Positions 55,883 through 64,000 of a stretch of DNA of 64,000 nucleotides are shown in pieces. This DNA comes from Mesonia profundi. Lineage in GTDB: Bacteria; Bacteroidota; Bacteroidia; Flavobacteriales; Flavobacteriaceae. The notes beneath the pieces were generated by a model. It did not search any database. It was not told where the DNA came from and saw only the letters and a program-made list of their open reading frames with translations. Where the stretch lies: positions 1 through 64,000 of the forward strand of contig NZ_JAVHUL010000008.1 of the NCBI RefSeq assembly GCF_031085155.1, given 5' to 3'. Each line of letters opens with the position of its first letter. Positions within the stretch are counted from its first letter, which is position 1. The translations under genes and the position numbers were made by a program.

Positions 55883-55913
55883 TTGGTACTCATTATTACA
55901 TTTGTTACTTTTG
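55883..55913 (+). promoter_or_regulatory. sucC promoter
   Basis: TTG at 55883-55885 and TACTTTTG at 55906-55913 are 20 bases apart, and the -7 element ends 33 bases before the sucC ATG. Confidence 0.65.
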
Positions 55914-55946
55914 CGAATCAAATTGAACTTCTAGAAAAACCTGATT

Positions 55947-57140
55947 ATGAATTTACACGAATATCAAGGAAAAGAAATATTAAATAGTTTTGGCGTAAGA
56001 ATTCAACGAGGAATCGTTGCAAGCACACCAGAAGAAGCAGTTAGCGCTGCAAAAAAATTAACCGAAGAAACGGGAACTGGATGGCATGTGATTAAAGCAC
56101 AGGTACATGCAGGTGGACGTGGAAAAGGTGGTGGTGTAAAACTTGCCAAAAATCTACAAGAAGTAGAGAAAATTGCAGGAGAGATTCTTGGAATGCATTT
56201 GGTGACTCCACAAACTTCGGCTGAAGGAAAATTAGTAAATCAGGTTTTAATTACAGAAGATGTATATTATCCTGGTGACAACGAGCCAGAGGAATATTAT
56301 ATGTCTGTGCTTTTAAATAGAGCCAATGGTAGAAACATGATTATGTATTCTACAGAAGGAGGAATGGATATTGAAACCGTTGCCGAGGAAACTCCGCATT
56401 TAATCTTTACGGAAGAAATTGATCCTGCAACAGGAATTTTACCTTTTCAGGCTAGAAAAATCGCTTTCAACTTAGGATTATCTGGTGCAGCTTTTAAAGA
56501 TATGACCAAATTCGTTACGGCACTTTATACGGCTTACGATAAATCTGATTCTTCTTTATTTGAAATTAACCCCGTGTTAAAGACAAGTGATGATAAGATT
56601 ATGGCGGTAGATGCAAAAGTATCTATTGATGATAATGCTTTATTCCGTCATAAAGATTACGAAGCAATGCGTGATGACCGCGAGGAAAACCCAACGGAAG
56701 TAGAAGCAAGAAAAGCTGGCTTAAGTTATGTGGACCTTGACGGAAACGTAGGTTGTATGGTAAACGGAGCTGGTTTAGCGATGGCAACAATGGATCTTAT
56801 TAAGTTTGCAGGTGGTGAGCCGGCTAACTTCTTAGATGTTGGAGGAACAGCAGATGCCAAACGTGTGGAAGAAGCTTTCCGCTTGATCTTAAAAGATGAA
56901 AAAGTAGAAGCTATTTTGATTAACATCTTTGGAGGTATTGTTCGTTGTGACCGTGTGGCACAAGGAGTTGTAGACGCATACAAAAATATGGGAGACGCTA
57001 TTAATGTGCCTATAATCGTTCGCTTACAAGGAACTAATGCAGACATCGCAAAAGAATTAATCGACAACAGTGGCCTTAATGTAGAGAGTGCCGTAGAGTT
57101 TAAAGAAGCTGCAGATAAAGTACAAAAAGTATTAGCATAA
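55947..57140 (+). CDS. sucC: Succinate--CoA ligase (ADP-forming) subunit beta
   Basis: A 397-residue ATP-grasp subunit (MNLHEYQGKEILNSFGVRIQ, KAQVHAGGRGKGGGVKLAKN, EINPVLKTSDDKIMAVDAKV, NIFGGIVRCDRVAQGVVDAY). It joins succinate and CoA in the TCA cycle with SucD. sucD is not downstream; the gene has its own terminator. The histidine-phosphate partner residues are on SucD, so they cannot be checked here. Confidence 0.97.
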   Translation: MNLHEYQGKEILNSFGVRIQRGIVASTPEEAVSAAKKLTEETGTGWHVIKAQVHAGGRGKGGGVKLAKNLQEVEKIAGEILGMHLVTPQTSAEGKLVNQVLITEDVYYPGDNEPEEYYMSVLLNRANGRNMIMYSTEGGMDIETVAEETPHLIFTEEIDPATGILPFQARKIAFNLGLSGAAFKDMTKFVTALYTAYDKSDSSLFEINPVLKTSDDKIMAVDAKVSIDDNALFRHKDYEAMRDDREENPTEVEARKAGLSYVDLDGNVGCMVNGAGLAMATMDLIKFAGGEPANFLDVGGTADAKRVEEAFRLILKDEKVEAILINIFGGIVRCDRVAQGVVDAYKNMGDAINVPIIVRLQGTNADIAKELIDNSGLNVESAVEFKEAADKVQKVLA

Positions 57141-57162
57141 TTGCTACTGACTTATAGATAAC

Positions 57163-57191
57163 AAAAAACCCGCTTTGTAGCGGGTTTTTTT
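57163..57191 (+). terminator. Terminator after sucC
   Basis: AAAAACCCGCT pairs with AGCGGGTTTTT across TTGT and is followed by T residues. Confidence 0.92.
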
Positions 57192-57244
57192 ATGGGTTAT
57201 TCTAAACTATATTTTCTAAAGTAATGAAGTTGGCAGAATATAAT

Positions 57245-57517
57245 TTATTTATTTGGTGAGTTTTTATCTTTGGAAGTCTTGTCTTGTTTTGGAGGCATGG
57301 GGCCACGCAAGTGAATGATAAGACCGTTAAGGAAATTCCTTAAAAATTGATCTCCGCATTCTACATACTTAGGGTGATCTTCTTTTCTAAAAATGGCGTT
57401 TAGCTCACTTTTAGTAACCTTAAAATCTACTAGTTCAAAGATTTTAATAATATCATCATCACGAAATTTATGTGCTACGCGTAATTTTTTAAAAGTGTCG
57501 TTGTTGGTTAATCCCAT
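57245..57517 (-). CDS. DUF1456 single-domain protein (YehS-like)
   Basis: A 90-residue protein with one DUF1456 repeat (MGLTNNDTFKKLRVAHKFRD, IFRKEDHPKYVECGDQFLRN). Typical YehS proteins, about 155 residues, carry two repeats, so this is a half-length form. A basic tail (PKQDKTSKDKNSPNK) follows. Function is unknown. It is followed 33 bases before its start by nothing recognisable. The next gene on the minus strand is DUF2254. Confidence 0.82.
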   Translation of the reverse strand: MGLTNNDTFKKLRVAHKFRDDDIIKIFELVDFKVTKSELNAIFRKEDHPKYVECGDQFLRNFLNGLIIHLRGPMPPKQDKTSKDKNSPNK

Positions 57518-57550
57518 AATTTTATTTTATATAAAAGCAAAAATACATGA

Positions 57551-58846
57551 TTACTCACGTTTATTGGGTAAACTTTTGTAAAGTTGTTCTATACGACGCT
57601 TATCTTCTTCATTTTCTACATTAGCGGTAGCATCATCGTATAGGTATTTTGCTTCGCTAATGAGGCTATTGTGGTAATGATCATTGTTAGTTTGTTGTAA
57701 TAAAAGGTATTTAATCATAATGAATAGCTTTTGCACACAAGTCATATCATGTTTGCAATAGGTGCGGTAACTCACCATAACTTGATACATCAGTTCACTA
57801 AAGTTTATGGTGTTGATATAAATTAAAGATTTATCTTCATTGGTAATAATGGTATCGTCATTCTTCTGAAGCCGAATTGCAAACAATTCTGTCAAGTAAT
57901 CTATGGTATTAATGGCGGTGCCGGGGTCATTTATCCCTGGAGACATCGCTTTGATGCCTATTTCTGTGATTTGTTTGAAGGCTAAAGCATAATTATCATC
58001 AACAATTTCGCCTTGCGCAAAGTTAAAATTAGATAAGATTTCTTCTACTAATTCTTTGTCGATTGCTTTACTGGCTTTGATTATTGGGATTTCTTTTAAA
58101 ACAAAAGCTCCTGGAATAGGGATAATTTTAAGCTGGAGATCATTTTCTTTACAAATATTGATCAAATTGGCCGCAGCAAAAGTTTGAAGGTATCCTGTTT
58201 CTTTACTCCCGTACTCTTTCCAATCGCTAGTGTCTGGAAAACTAGGAGATTCTTTTTTTTCTTTTTCAATTAATCGAATCATTCTAGTTTTGGCTTTCGA
58301 GTAAATTCCCTCTAAGATGCTATTTACTTGAATGGATTTAGAAATGGAGTGAATAAAGTATAAGAAAGAGAAAAAACATAAAACCGTCAACGCAATTCCT
58401 ATTAATACTGAAAAGCCAGGAAGTTGATATTTATCGGTTTCCTTGGGGTTGATTCCTACCAAGGTAAATGTATTGTATAGAATAGTAGCAAGATACATTC
58501 CCAATACATATTGATGATTCCGCTTAGAAATTAAGCCAGGAAGTACTCTGGGAGAAAAATTACTAGAAGCTTGATTCAATAAAACCATTACCATGGAAAA
58601 GCTAAATACCATAATAGAAATGATTCCTCCCGTTAAAAAACTAAGTAAAGTTTTAGCGGTATCAGCGTTATTAATTACCAATGGAGGTGCATGCTCTATC
58701 ACAAAAGCCGAAATTCCTTTATCCTCCAAATAAAGCATAAGCATGGCAAAATTAAAACCCAAAAAACTGAGTAAAGCGGGGTAAAAAGCAATGTTGTCTT
58801 CTATGCTATGGAAGAAGCTTTTAATTTTAATGTAGAATGATTTCAT
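57551..58846 (-). CDS. DUF2254 membrane protein
   Basis: A 431-residue protein with four N-terminal membrane helices: about residues 18-38, 63-83, 112-125 and 140-160. A large soluble C-terminal region follows, including ALAFKQITEIGIKAMSPGIND, typical of DUF2254. Its function is not established. The start codon is ATG, with the charged segment MKSFYIKIKSFFHSIEDN. It converges with the promoter region of hsp20, so hsp20 and this gene share a 195-base divergent gap that holds the candidate heat-shock operators. Confidence 0.85.
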   Translation of the reverse strand: MKSFYIKIKSFFHSIEDNIAFYPALLSFLGFNFAMLMLYLEDKGISAFVIEHAPPLVINNADTAKTLLSFLTGGIISIMVFSFSMVMVLLNQASSNFSPRVLPGLISKRNHQYVLGMYLATILYNTFTLVGINPKETDKYQLPGFSVLIGIALTVLCFFSFLYFIHSISKSIQVNSILEGIYSKAKTRMIRLIEKEKKESPSFPDTSDWKEYGSKETGYLQTFAAANLINICKENDLQLKIIPIPGAFVLKEIPIIKASKAIDKELVEEILSNFNFAQGEIVDDNYALAFKQITEIGIKAMSPGINDPGTAINTIDYLTELFAIRLQKNDDTIITNEDKSLIYINTINFSELMYQVMVSYRTYCKHDMTCVQKLFIMIKYLLLQQTNNDHYHNSLISEAKYLYDDATANVENEEDKRRIEQLYKSLPNKRE

Positions 58847-58923
58847 GTGTAGGTTTGAACTTCCAAAATACTAAGCTTTTTCTAGACAAAGTCTTAATAA
58901 ATACAAAAATTTAAAATAAATAT

Positions 58924-58936
58924 CGACAAAATGTCA
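58924..58936. promoter_or_regulatory. Candidate heat-shock operator 1 upstream of hsp20
   Basis: CGACAAAATGTCA is an inverted repeat GACA, three bases, TGTC. Its centre is 32 bases from the centre of operator 2, about three helical turns. The same pattern precedes htpG. Confidence 0.55.
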
Positions 58937-58955
58937 GGCAGCATTCGTTAGGTGT

Positions 58956-58968
58956 AGACAGAATGTCA
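58956..58968. promoter_or_regulatory. Candidate heat-shock operator 2 upstream of hsp20
   Basis: AGACAGAATGTCA has the same GACA-N3-TGTC form as operator 1. It ends 74 bases before the hsp20 ATG and 10 bases before the probable -33 element. Confidence 0.55.
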
Positions 58969-58978
58969 TTTGTTTTTA

Positions 58979-59007
58979 TTTGGTACTCAAATTGAAATAT
59001 ACTTTTC
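58979..59007 (+). promoter_or_regulatory. hsp20 promoter
   Basis: TTTG at 58979-58982 and TACTTTTC at 59000-59007 are 17 bases apart; the -7 element differs from consensus only in its last base. The operators lie just upstream, a position suited to an activator or to a repressor acting by looping. Confidence 0.5.
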
Positions 59008-59041
59008 AAATAATTAAAATAACCATTAAAAATATATAGTT

Positions 59042-59479
59042 ATGAGTTTAGTAAAAAGAACAGAGAATTGGTTACCATCTACTTTTGATGATCTGTTGAA
59101 GACAGATTGGTTGGGAGAAACTTCTAATGTGAATAATATAGGAGTTAGTATTCCTGCAGTGAATATTAAAGAAAGTGAGGATAATTTTTTGGTAGAGGTT
59201 GCGGCTCCCGGAAAAGGCAAAGAAGATTTTAATATCGAGTTAAACCATGATGTGTTAACGATTTCTTCTGAAAACAAAAAAGAAAACAAAGAGGACGAAA
59301 AAGGAAAATTTACCCGTAGGGAATTTAGTTACCATACGTTTAAGAGAGCCTTTAGTTTGCCTGAAACAGTAGATCATAAAAAGATTAATGCCTCTTATGA
59401 ACGTGGGGTTTTGTTGATCAATTTACCTAAAAAAGAAGAAGCTAAAGTGCAACCCAAAAGGTTGATAGAGATTTCTTAA
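59042..59479 (+). CDS. Hsp20/alpha-crystallin small heat-shock protein
   Basis: A 145-residue chaperone. The alpha-crystallin domain spans about residues 35-135: FLVEVAAPGKGKEDFNIELN, DVLTISSEN, the dimer-loop region YHTFKRAFSLPETVD and the conserved ASYERGVLLINLPKK. The N-terminal arm is short. It holds unfolding proteins under stress. Two GACA-N3-TGTC palindromes upstream suggest stress control shared with htpG. A terminator hairpin follows. Confidence 0.96.
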   Translation: MSLVKRTENWLPSTFDDLLKTDWLGETSNVNNIGVSIPAVNIKESEDNFLVEVAAPGKGKEDFNIELNHDVLTISSENKKENKEDEKGKFTRREFSYHTFKRAFSLPETVDHKKINASYERGVLLINLPKKEEAKVQPKRLIEIS

Positions 59480-59518
59480 GGAAACTCTTATTTCATAGTG
59501 TTGATTAGTTAGTTAGTA

Positions 59519-59548
59519 AAAACTCCTTGTTAAAGCAAGGAGCTTTTA
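59519..59548. terminator. Terminator between hsp20 and SMR gene
   Basis: CTCCTTG pairs with CAAGGAG, with T residues on one side and A residues on the other. It lies between convergent genes and is preceded by TTGATTAGTTAGTTAGTA (59501-59518). Confidence 0.75.
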
Positions 59549-59557
59549 TGTTTACGG

Positions 59558-59881
59558 TCAAGAAACCATTTTTAAGCCAATAATACTTATGATTAAAGTA
59601 GTGATAAAAAAAATGCGCCAAAATGTAGCGGGTTCTTGAAAGTAAAAAATACCCAGTAAAACAGTACCCACGGCACCAATTCCTGTCCATACTGCATAGG
59701 CAGTTCCAATAGGTAAATGCTGAGTGCTTTTTACCAATAGCACCATACTAATAGTAAGACAGACTATAAAAGAGCCATACCACATGAAGGAAGCATTACC
59801 GGTTAGCTCTTTTGCTTTTCCTAGCGAGAAGGCGAAACCCACTTCAAATAATCCTGCGATGATCAATAGAATCCAATTCAC
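59558..59881 (-). CDS. SMR-family small multidrug/guanidinium exporter
   Basis: A 107-residue membrane protein with four helices. The proton-binding glutamate is E13 in IIAGLFEVGFA, and the third-helix segment is LPIGTAYAVWTGIGAVGTVL. These resemble SugE/Gdx guanidinium exporters more than EmrE. The protein forms an antiparallel dimer in the inner membrane. It follows uvrB by two bases on the same strand, so it is probably co-transcribed with it. No guanidine riboswitch was seen. Confidence 0.88.
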   Translation of the reverse strand: MNWILLIIAGLFEVGFAFSLGKAKELTGNASFMWYGSFIVCLTISMVLLVKSTQHLPIGTAYAVWTGIGAVGTVLLGIFYFQEPATFWRIFFITTLIISIIGLKMVS

Positions 59882-59883
59882 GT

Positions 59884-61893
59884 TTAGTCTTGCTTTTCTT
59901 TCTTTAATTTCTCTTGTAACATTTTAATCTCATCCCTTAGCTGCGCTGCCGTCATAAAGTCTAATTCTTTGGCCGCAGCTTCCATTCCTTTGCGCACTTT
60001 ACGAATGCGATCTTCTAATTGATTCTCTGTAAAGTAAGTCACTTCTTCTTCGGCAGCTTTTAAACTGGATGCTTTTTCAAATTTGTAAGGCTCTATTTTC
60101 TTACCAGCCAAAGCACTATCTAAAGATTTATTTAATGCTGTTGGCGTGATGTTGTGTTTGGTGTTGTAATTAATCTGTTTCGTTCTTCTGTACTCGGTTT
60201 CATCGATGGTTTTTTGCATGCTTTTGGTGATTTTATCGGCATACATAATCGCTCTTCCTTCCAAGTGCCTTGCAGCTCTACCAATGGTTTGCGTTAACGA
60301 ACGCGCACTTCTTAAAAAACCTTCTTTATCGGCGTCTAAGATAGCGACCAAAGAGACTTCAGGTAAATCTAGACCTTCTCGTAATAAATTGACACCTATC
60401 AACACATCAAAAATACCTTTTCGTAAGTCGTGCATAATTTCTACCCGTTCTAAGGTATCAATATCACTATGTATGTAGCGACAACGAATATCGATTCTGC
60501 TTAAGTATTTGGTCAGTTCTTCCGCCATTCGCTTTGTTAATGTGGTGACCAAGATTCGCTGGTCTTTTTCTACTCGAATTTGAATTTCTTCGATTAAATC
60601 ATCAATTTGATTAAGACTAGGACGCACTTCAATAATGGGATCCAACAATCCTGTGGGTCTAATTATTTGTTCTACATAAACGCCATCGGTTTTTTGAAGT
60701 TCATAATCTGCTGGGGTAGCACTTACATAAATCACTTGATTTTGAAGCGCTTCAAATTCTTCAGACTTTAATGGGCGGTTGTCCATCGCAGCGGGAAGTC
60801 TGAATCCGTATTCTACCAAATTTTCCTTACGGCTACGATCTCCCCCATACATCGCTCCAGTTTGTGGAATGGTGACGTGACTTTCATCTACAATCATCAA
60901 ATAATCGTCGGGGAAATAATCTAATAGACAGAAAGGACGTGTGCCTGGCAACCTCCCATCTAAATACCTAGAGTAGTTTTCAATCCCCGAGCAATACCCC
61001 AATTCCCGAATCATTTCCAAATCAAAATTGGTGCGTTCTTCCAAACGTTTTGCTTCTAGCGGTTTTCCAATCTCTTGAAAGTAATTTACTTGCTTTCCTA
61101 AATCCAAACTAATTTGATCGATAGCGCCATTTAAGACATCTGGCGAGGTCACAAACATATTCGCAGGATATATATTTAGGCGATCGTATTTTTCAAGAAT
61201 TTCATTGGTTTTTACATCAAAAGACTCAATTTCTTCAATTTCATCCCCAAAAAAATGAACGCGGAAAGCATCATCGGCGTAGCTAGGGAAAATATCTATG
61301 GTATCTCCTTTAATTCTGAAATTACCGTGCTGAAATTCCGCTTCGGTTCTCGCATATAAACTTTGTACCAAGCGATGTAATAATTTGGTTCTAGAAATCT
61401 CTTGATCTTTTTCAATAGAAATCACATTCTTCTTGAATTCTACTGGGTTTCCAATACCGTATAAACAACTTACCGAAGCAACCACAATCACATCCCGTCT
61501 CCCCGAAAGTAGGGAAGAAGTAGTGCTTAAACGCAATTTTTCAATTTCGTCGTTGATGGATAAATCTTTTTCTATATAGGTTCCTGAAGAGGGAATAAAA
61601 GCTTCCGGTTGGTAGTAATCGTAATAGGAAACAAAATATTCTACCGCATTATCTGGAAAGAAGGCTTTAAACTCGGAGTATAATTGTGCCGCCAGCGTTT
61701 TATTATGCGCCAAAACTAGCGTAGGACGCTCTACTTTCTCGATGACATTGGCAACGGTAAAGGTTTTTCCAGAACCGGTAACGCCAAGCAAAGTTTGGTA
61801 ACGTTCGTTACTATTGATTCCCTCTGTCAATTTTTTAATTGCTTGAGGTTGATCTCCCGTTGGTTTATAATCAGATTTTAAATTGAATTTCAT
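59884..61893 (-). CDS. uvrB: Excinuclease ABC subunit UvrB
   Basis: A 669-residue helicase-like subunit of nucleotide-excision repair. Walker A is [17 protein letters not shown], the beta-hairpin region is [20 protein letters not shown], and helicase motifs include [13 protein letters not shown] and [20 protein letters not shown]. The C-terminal UVR domain ([20 protein letters not shown]) binds UvrC. It lies upstream of the SMR gene. Its 3' end nearly abuts that gene. Confidence 0.98.
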   Translation of the reverse strand: MKFNLKSDYKPTGDQPQAIKKLTEGINSNERYQTLLGVTGSGKTFTVANVIEKVERPTLVLAHNKTLAAQLYSEFKAFFPDNAVEYFVSYYDYYQPEAFIPSSGTYIEKDLSINDEIEKLRLSTTSSLLSGRRDVIVVASVSCLYGIGNPVEFKKNVISIEKDQEISRTKLLHRLVQSLYARTEAEFQHGNFRIKGDTIDIFPSYADDAFRVHFFGDEIEEIESFDVKTNEILEKYDRLNIYPANMFVTSPDVLNGAIDQISLDLGKQVNYFQEIGKPLEAKRLEERTNFDLEMIRELGYCSGIENYSRYLDGRLPGTRPFCLLDYFPDDYLMIVDESHVTIPQTGAMYGGDRSRKENLVEYGFRLPAAMDNRPLKSEEFEALQNQVIYVSATPADYELQKTDGVYVEQIIRPTGLLDPIIEVRPSLNQIDDLIEEIQIRVEKDQRILVTTLTKRMAEELTKYLSRIDIRCRYIHSDIDTLERVEIMHDLRKGIFDVLIGVNLLREGLDLPEVSLVAILDADKEGFLRSARSLTQTIGRAARHLEGRAIMYADKITKSMQKTIDETEYRRTKQINYNTKHNITPTALNKSLDSALAGKKIEPYKFEKASSLKAAEEEVTYFTENQLEDRIRKVRKGMEAAAKELDFMTAAQLRDEIKMLQEKLKKEKQD

Positions 61894-61960
61894 GTCGCAA
61901 ATTTAATTCCGCTTGACGGAAATCTTGAGTTAACTGATAAAAGATAAATTTACTTAAAAC

Positions 61961-64000
61961 CTATCGCTTTAAGGTAAAATGTGACTTAAAATTATAGCCG
62001 TCTAAGAGTTCTATTCTAAACCAGTATTCGTTAGAGGGCAGTTTTTTTCCGTTATAGAAACCGTCCCAAGAATCGTATGGAGAAAGCACCTGAAGCATTT
62101 TGCCAAACCGATCAAAAATAACAATTCTCTTGGTGAGTCGGTTACCTCTATCTGTTCCTAACAATCTCCACGTATCATTTATCCCGTCTTGATTGGGCGT
62201 AAAAAACTTCATATAACCAATCACATAAATCTCTTTAGAACTAATTCCGCAGCCATTTTTATCTTTTACATAAATGGTCTGTTTGCCAGGTTTTACATCA
62301 AAAATAGGATTCGTAGTATACGGTCCACTACTAGTATTAATAGCGTAAGTGTAATCTCCGATTCCTGAAGCTATGATTTCTAGTTGGTAATCTTCAAAAT
62401 CTCCAATAAGATTATGAGAAATAATCGCCTTTTCGGAAGCAATTACCGTAATGCTATTCGTCACAGAACACGAATACGTAAGACCGTTTATTTGAATTTG
62501 TTGAGTGATACTCACTTCGTATGTTCCCGCTTCAGAAACTGTAATTTCTGGCGTGGTTGCTCCGTTATCCCATAAAAAGCTATAATTGTTAGGGTTTCCA
62601 ATAACTCCAGAATTGATCTCTACTGAGTTTTCTTCGCCGCAAAAGGAAAAAGAGGTGTTTTCTTCCAATGACGGAGTGGGGGCTTGATCTAAAATAACCT
62701 CCACAATTCCTTGGCAGCCTAATGGGGTTTCTGCTCTGGCATAAATAGATTTTGGAAGTTCGGTTTTTAAAATTTCTATACTCGTGTTGAAAGGGTTTTC
62801 TTGGGTAATGGCATTTTCCGCAGTAGCGAAAAAATCAGCATAAAGATTACTAATTCCAATTTCATTTTCCAATAGTGGAATGGCATTGTTTAAATTGAAA
62901 ACAATCGATTCTCCCACCGCACATTCTACAAAACGTACCGGATTGTACTGTCCTGAAGGTGTAGACAATGTGATTTCTATAATTCTAGAACACCCGCGTT
63001 GCGTTTCTATTCTTGCAAAAATAACCTGATTGGGAGTCGTGTTTTCAAAAGCAGAAGGATTGGGAATGGGATTGATCTCATTTTCGGCGGCATTTTGAGA
63101 AAGGTAATATCCTCCAAGGGCGTACAAGGGATTGTTGTTGGTAAAGGTATTGTTGTTGCTGCTCAAATCATAAATTGTAAGTCCGTCGTTATCATCATCG
63201 CACTCACTAATGGTCCTATTAACGATATTAGAAAAATCGGCATAGGCGATTACAATTTCATCTTCTGCGGTGCAGCCATTTCCATAATCTAAAATTACTT
63301 TGTAAGTCCCAGCAGCATCTATCGTGTAATTGATTTCATTTTGACCTTGGGCAAGAATGATTTCATTTCCATTGGTGTCTACCTCTAGCCACGTATAGTT
63401 TTGTGGGGTATTTCCGTTATCGGAAAGCTGTAGATTGTAGATTTCGCCTTCACAAAGTGCATTTTCGCGAGTGATGTCGGCGCCCAAATCTGCACCAATA
63501 TTAAAACTACCTCCTTCTAAAAATACCGCAGAATCGTAGCGGTAATTTTGTTCATCGGCAATAATAAGTTTGATGTGATAAGTGGTATTTTGAACCACGG
63601 CAGCGGTTGCGGTTAGTGCTTTGGTTTGACCGTTAAAATTAATAGGAACATTGGTATCATTAAAGGAGCCAAAATACTGTTCGTTCTCGGCATCACAAGA
63701 ACCCGGAATTTCTGGATGCACCGTAGTCACCTGCACAGGAATATTGGTTCCCGGAACTACGGCGATATTAGTGTAGTTTCCGCCTTGAGGTTTAATTAAA
63801 AACGCAAAAACATCTGAATAAATACAGGTACTAGAATCGTTTTCTTGATATTCTTCTGAAGCAAAAATGTACCTAAATTGGATGATATTCGCATTGGGAG
63901 TAAAATCGAACTCTAAAATCGTTGCGTTGGTGGTATTGGATACGCCTAGAATATCTTCTAAATCTTGATCGCCTCCCCATCCCGGCGCGTTATCGTCACT
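61961..64000 (-). CDS. T9SS type B adhesin with choice-of-anchor L domain (5' end outside window)
   Basis: The frame stays open from 61961 to the window end, so the gene is cut at its 5' side; at least 679 residues are visible. The beginning (NATILEFDFTPNANIIQFRY, IFASEEYQENDSSTCIYSD) matches the choice-of-anchor L domain. PKD/Ig-like beta domains follow (FSFCGEENSVEINSGVI, SYSCSVTNSITVIA). The end is the gliding-motility C-terminal domain, type B sorting signal: FFTPNQDGINDTW, VIFDRFGKML, YDSWDGFYNGK. It is probably a large surface adhesin exported by T9SS. The internal GTG at 63736 is not the start. Confidence 0.92.
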   Translation of the reverse strand, partial: SDDNAPGWGGDQDLEDILGVSNTTNATILEFDFTPNANIIQFRYIFASEEYQENDSSTCIYSDVFAFLIKPQGGNYTNIAVVPGTNIPVQVTTVHPEIPGSCDAENEQYFGSFNDTNVPINFNGQTKALTATAAVVQNTTYHIKLIIADEQNYRYDSAVFLEGGSFNIGADLGADITRENALCEGEIYNLQLSDNGNTPQNYTWLEVDTNGNEIILAQGQNEINYTIDAAGTYKVILDYGNGCTAEDEIVIAYADFSNIVNRTISECDDDNDGLTIYDLSSNNNTFTNNNPLYALGGYYLSQNAAENEINPIPNPSAFENTTPNQVIFARIETQRGCSRIIEITLSTPSGQYNPVRFVECAVGESIVFNLNNAIPLLENEIGISNLYADFFATAENAITQENPFNTSIEILKTELPKSIYARAETPLGCQGIVEVILDQAPTPSLEENTSFSFCGEENSVEINSGVIGNPNNYSFLWDNGATTPEITVSEAGTYEVSITQQIQINGLTYSCSVTNSITVIASEKAIISHNLIGDFEDYQLEIIASGIGDYTYAINTSSGPYTTNPIFDVKPGKQTIYVKDKNGCGISSKEIYVIGYMKFFTPNQDGINDTWRLLGTDRGNRLTKRIVIFDRFGKMLQVLSPYDSWDGFYNGKKLPSNEYWFRIELLDGYNFKSHFTLKR

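Noticed and set aside
59482-59557. Guanidine riboswitch before the SMR exporter
   Set aside because: The SMR gene is on the minus strand and starts two bases after uvrB, leaving no leader; 59482-59557 is downstream of it and holds only a terminator.

Overview
The window is chromosomal DNA from a member of the Flavobacteriaceae (Bacteroidota). The base composition is AT-rich and coding density is high. Proteins carry type IX secretion (T9SS) C-terminal domains of type A (genes at 2550 and 44517) and type B (61961 to the window end). Promoters fit the Bacteroidota -7 element TAnnTTTG, and starts lack Shine-Dalgarno sequences. The thrS-infC-rpmI-rplT cluster, bacillithiol enzyme BshC, split transketolase and the small DUF4295 protein after rpmG all fit. 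No rRNA, tRNA, CRISPR array, prophage or intact insertion sequence was seen.

Layout. 1-5.4 kb: thioredoxin-like protein, ABC-F ATPase, a T9SS cargo protein and a two-subunit transketolase. 5.7-12.3 kb (+): tgt, an LptF/LptG permease, accA, dnaB and a secreted amidotransferase-fold protein. 12.3-19.5 kb (-): OmpA-family protein, rplT-rpmI-infC-thrS, a lipoprotein and htpG. 19.8-23.2 kb (+): TetR-like regulator with an AarF/UbiB kinase, and a FabH-type ketosynthase. 23.2-24.5 kb is a repeat- and hairpin-rich island with one orphan lipoprotein. 24.5-43.3 kb is mostly +: CoA-binding protein, recR, a glycosyltransferase, a 2-oxoacid dehydrogenase E2, an exonuclease, FAH-Hpt-CinA, rpmB-rpmG-DUF4295, ftsY, rimO, bshC, a PLP decarboxylase, guaA, a LysM/binding-protein fusion and OsmC; a sodium:solute symporter is the only gene on the other strand. 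43.6-48.1 kb (-): nitronate monooxygenase, S8 peptidase, mnmA and a MORN-repeat protein. 48.1-53.9 kb: fasciclin lipoprotein (+), then yidC, pyrG and DUF3820 (-). 54.2-57.1 kb (+): carotenoid-desaturase-like oxidoreductase and sucC. 57.2-64 kb: DUF1456, DUF2254, hsp20, an SMR exporter, uvrB and a large type-B T9SS adhesin cut by the window edge.

Most genes are housekeeping: translation, replication and repair, envelope biogenesis and central metabolism. The more unusual content lies in the gaps and in small departures from family rules. Four dispersed families of repeats or palindromes occupy intergenic spaces. One family has two variable hairpins whose stems change sequence but keep pairing between copies. 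A palindrome GACA-N3-TGTC lies about 72-74 bases before the start codons of both heat-shock genes, htpG and hsp20, and is a candidate stress operator. infC appears to start with AUA. Tgt lacks all three zinc-binding cysteines of the classical enzyme.

All statements come from reading the sequence and from memory of protein families. No searches were run. Family names without a visible catalytic motif should be read as recognition by resemblance.
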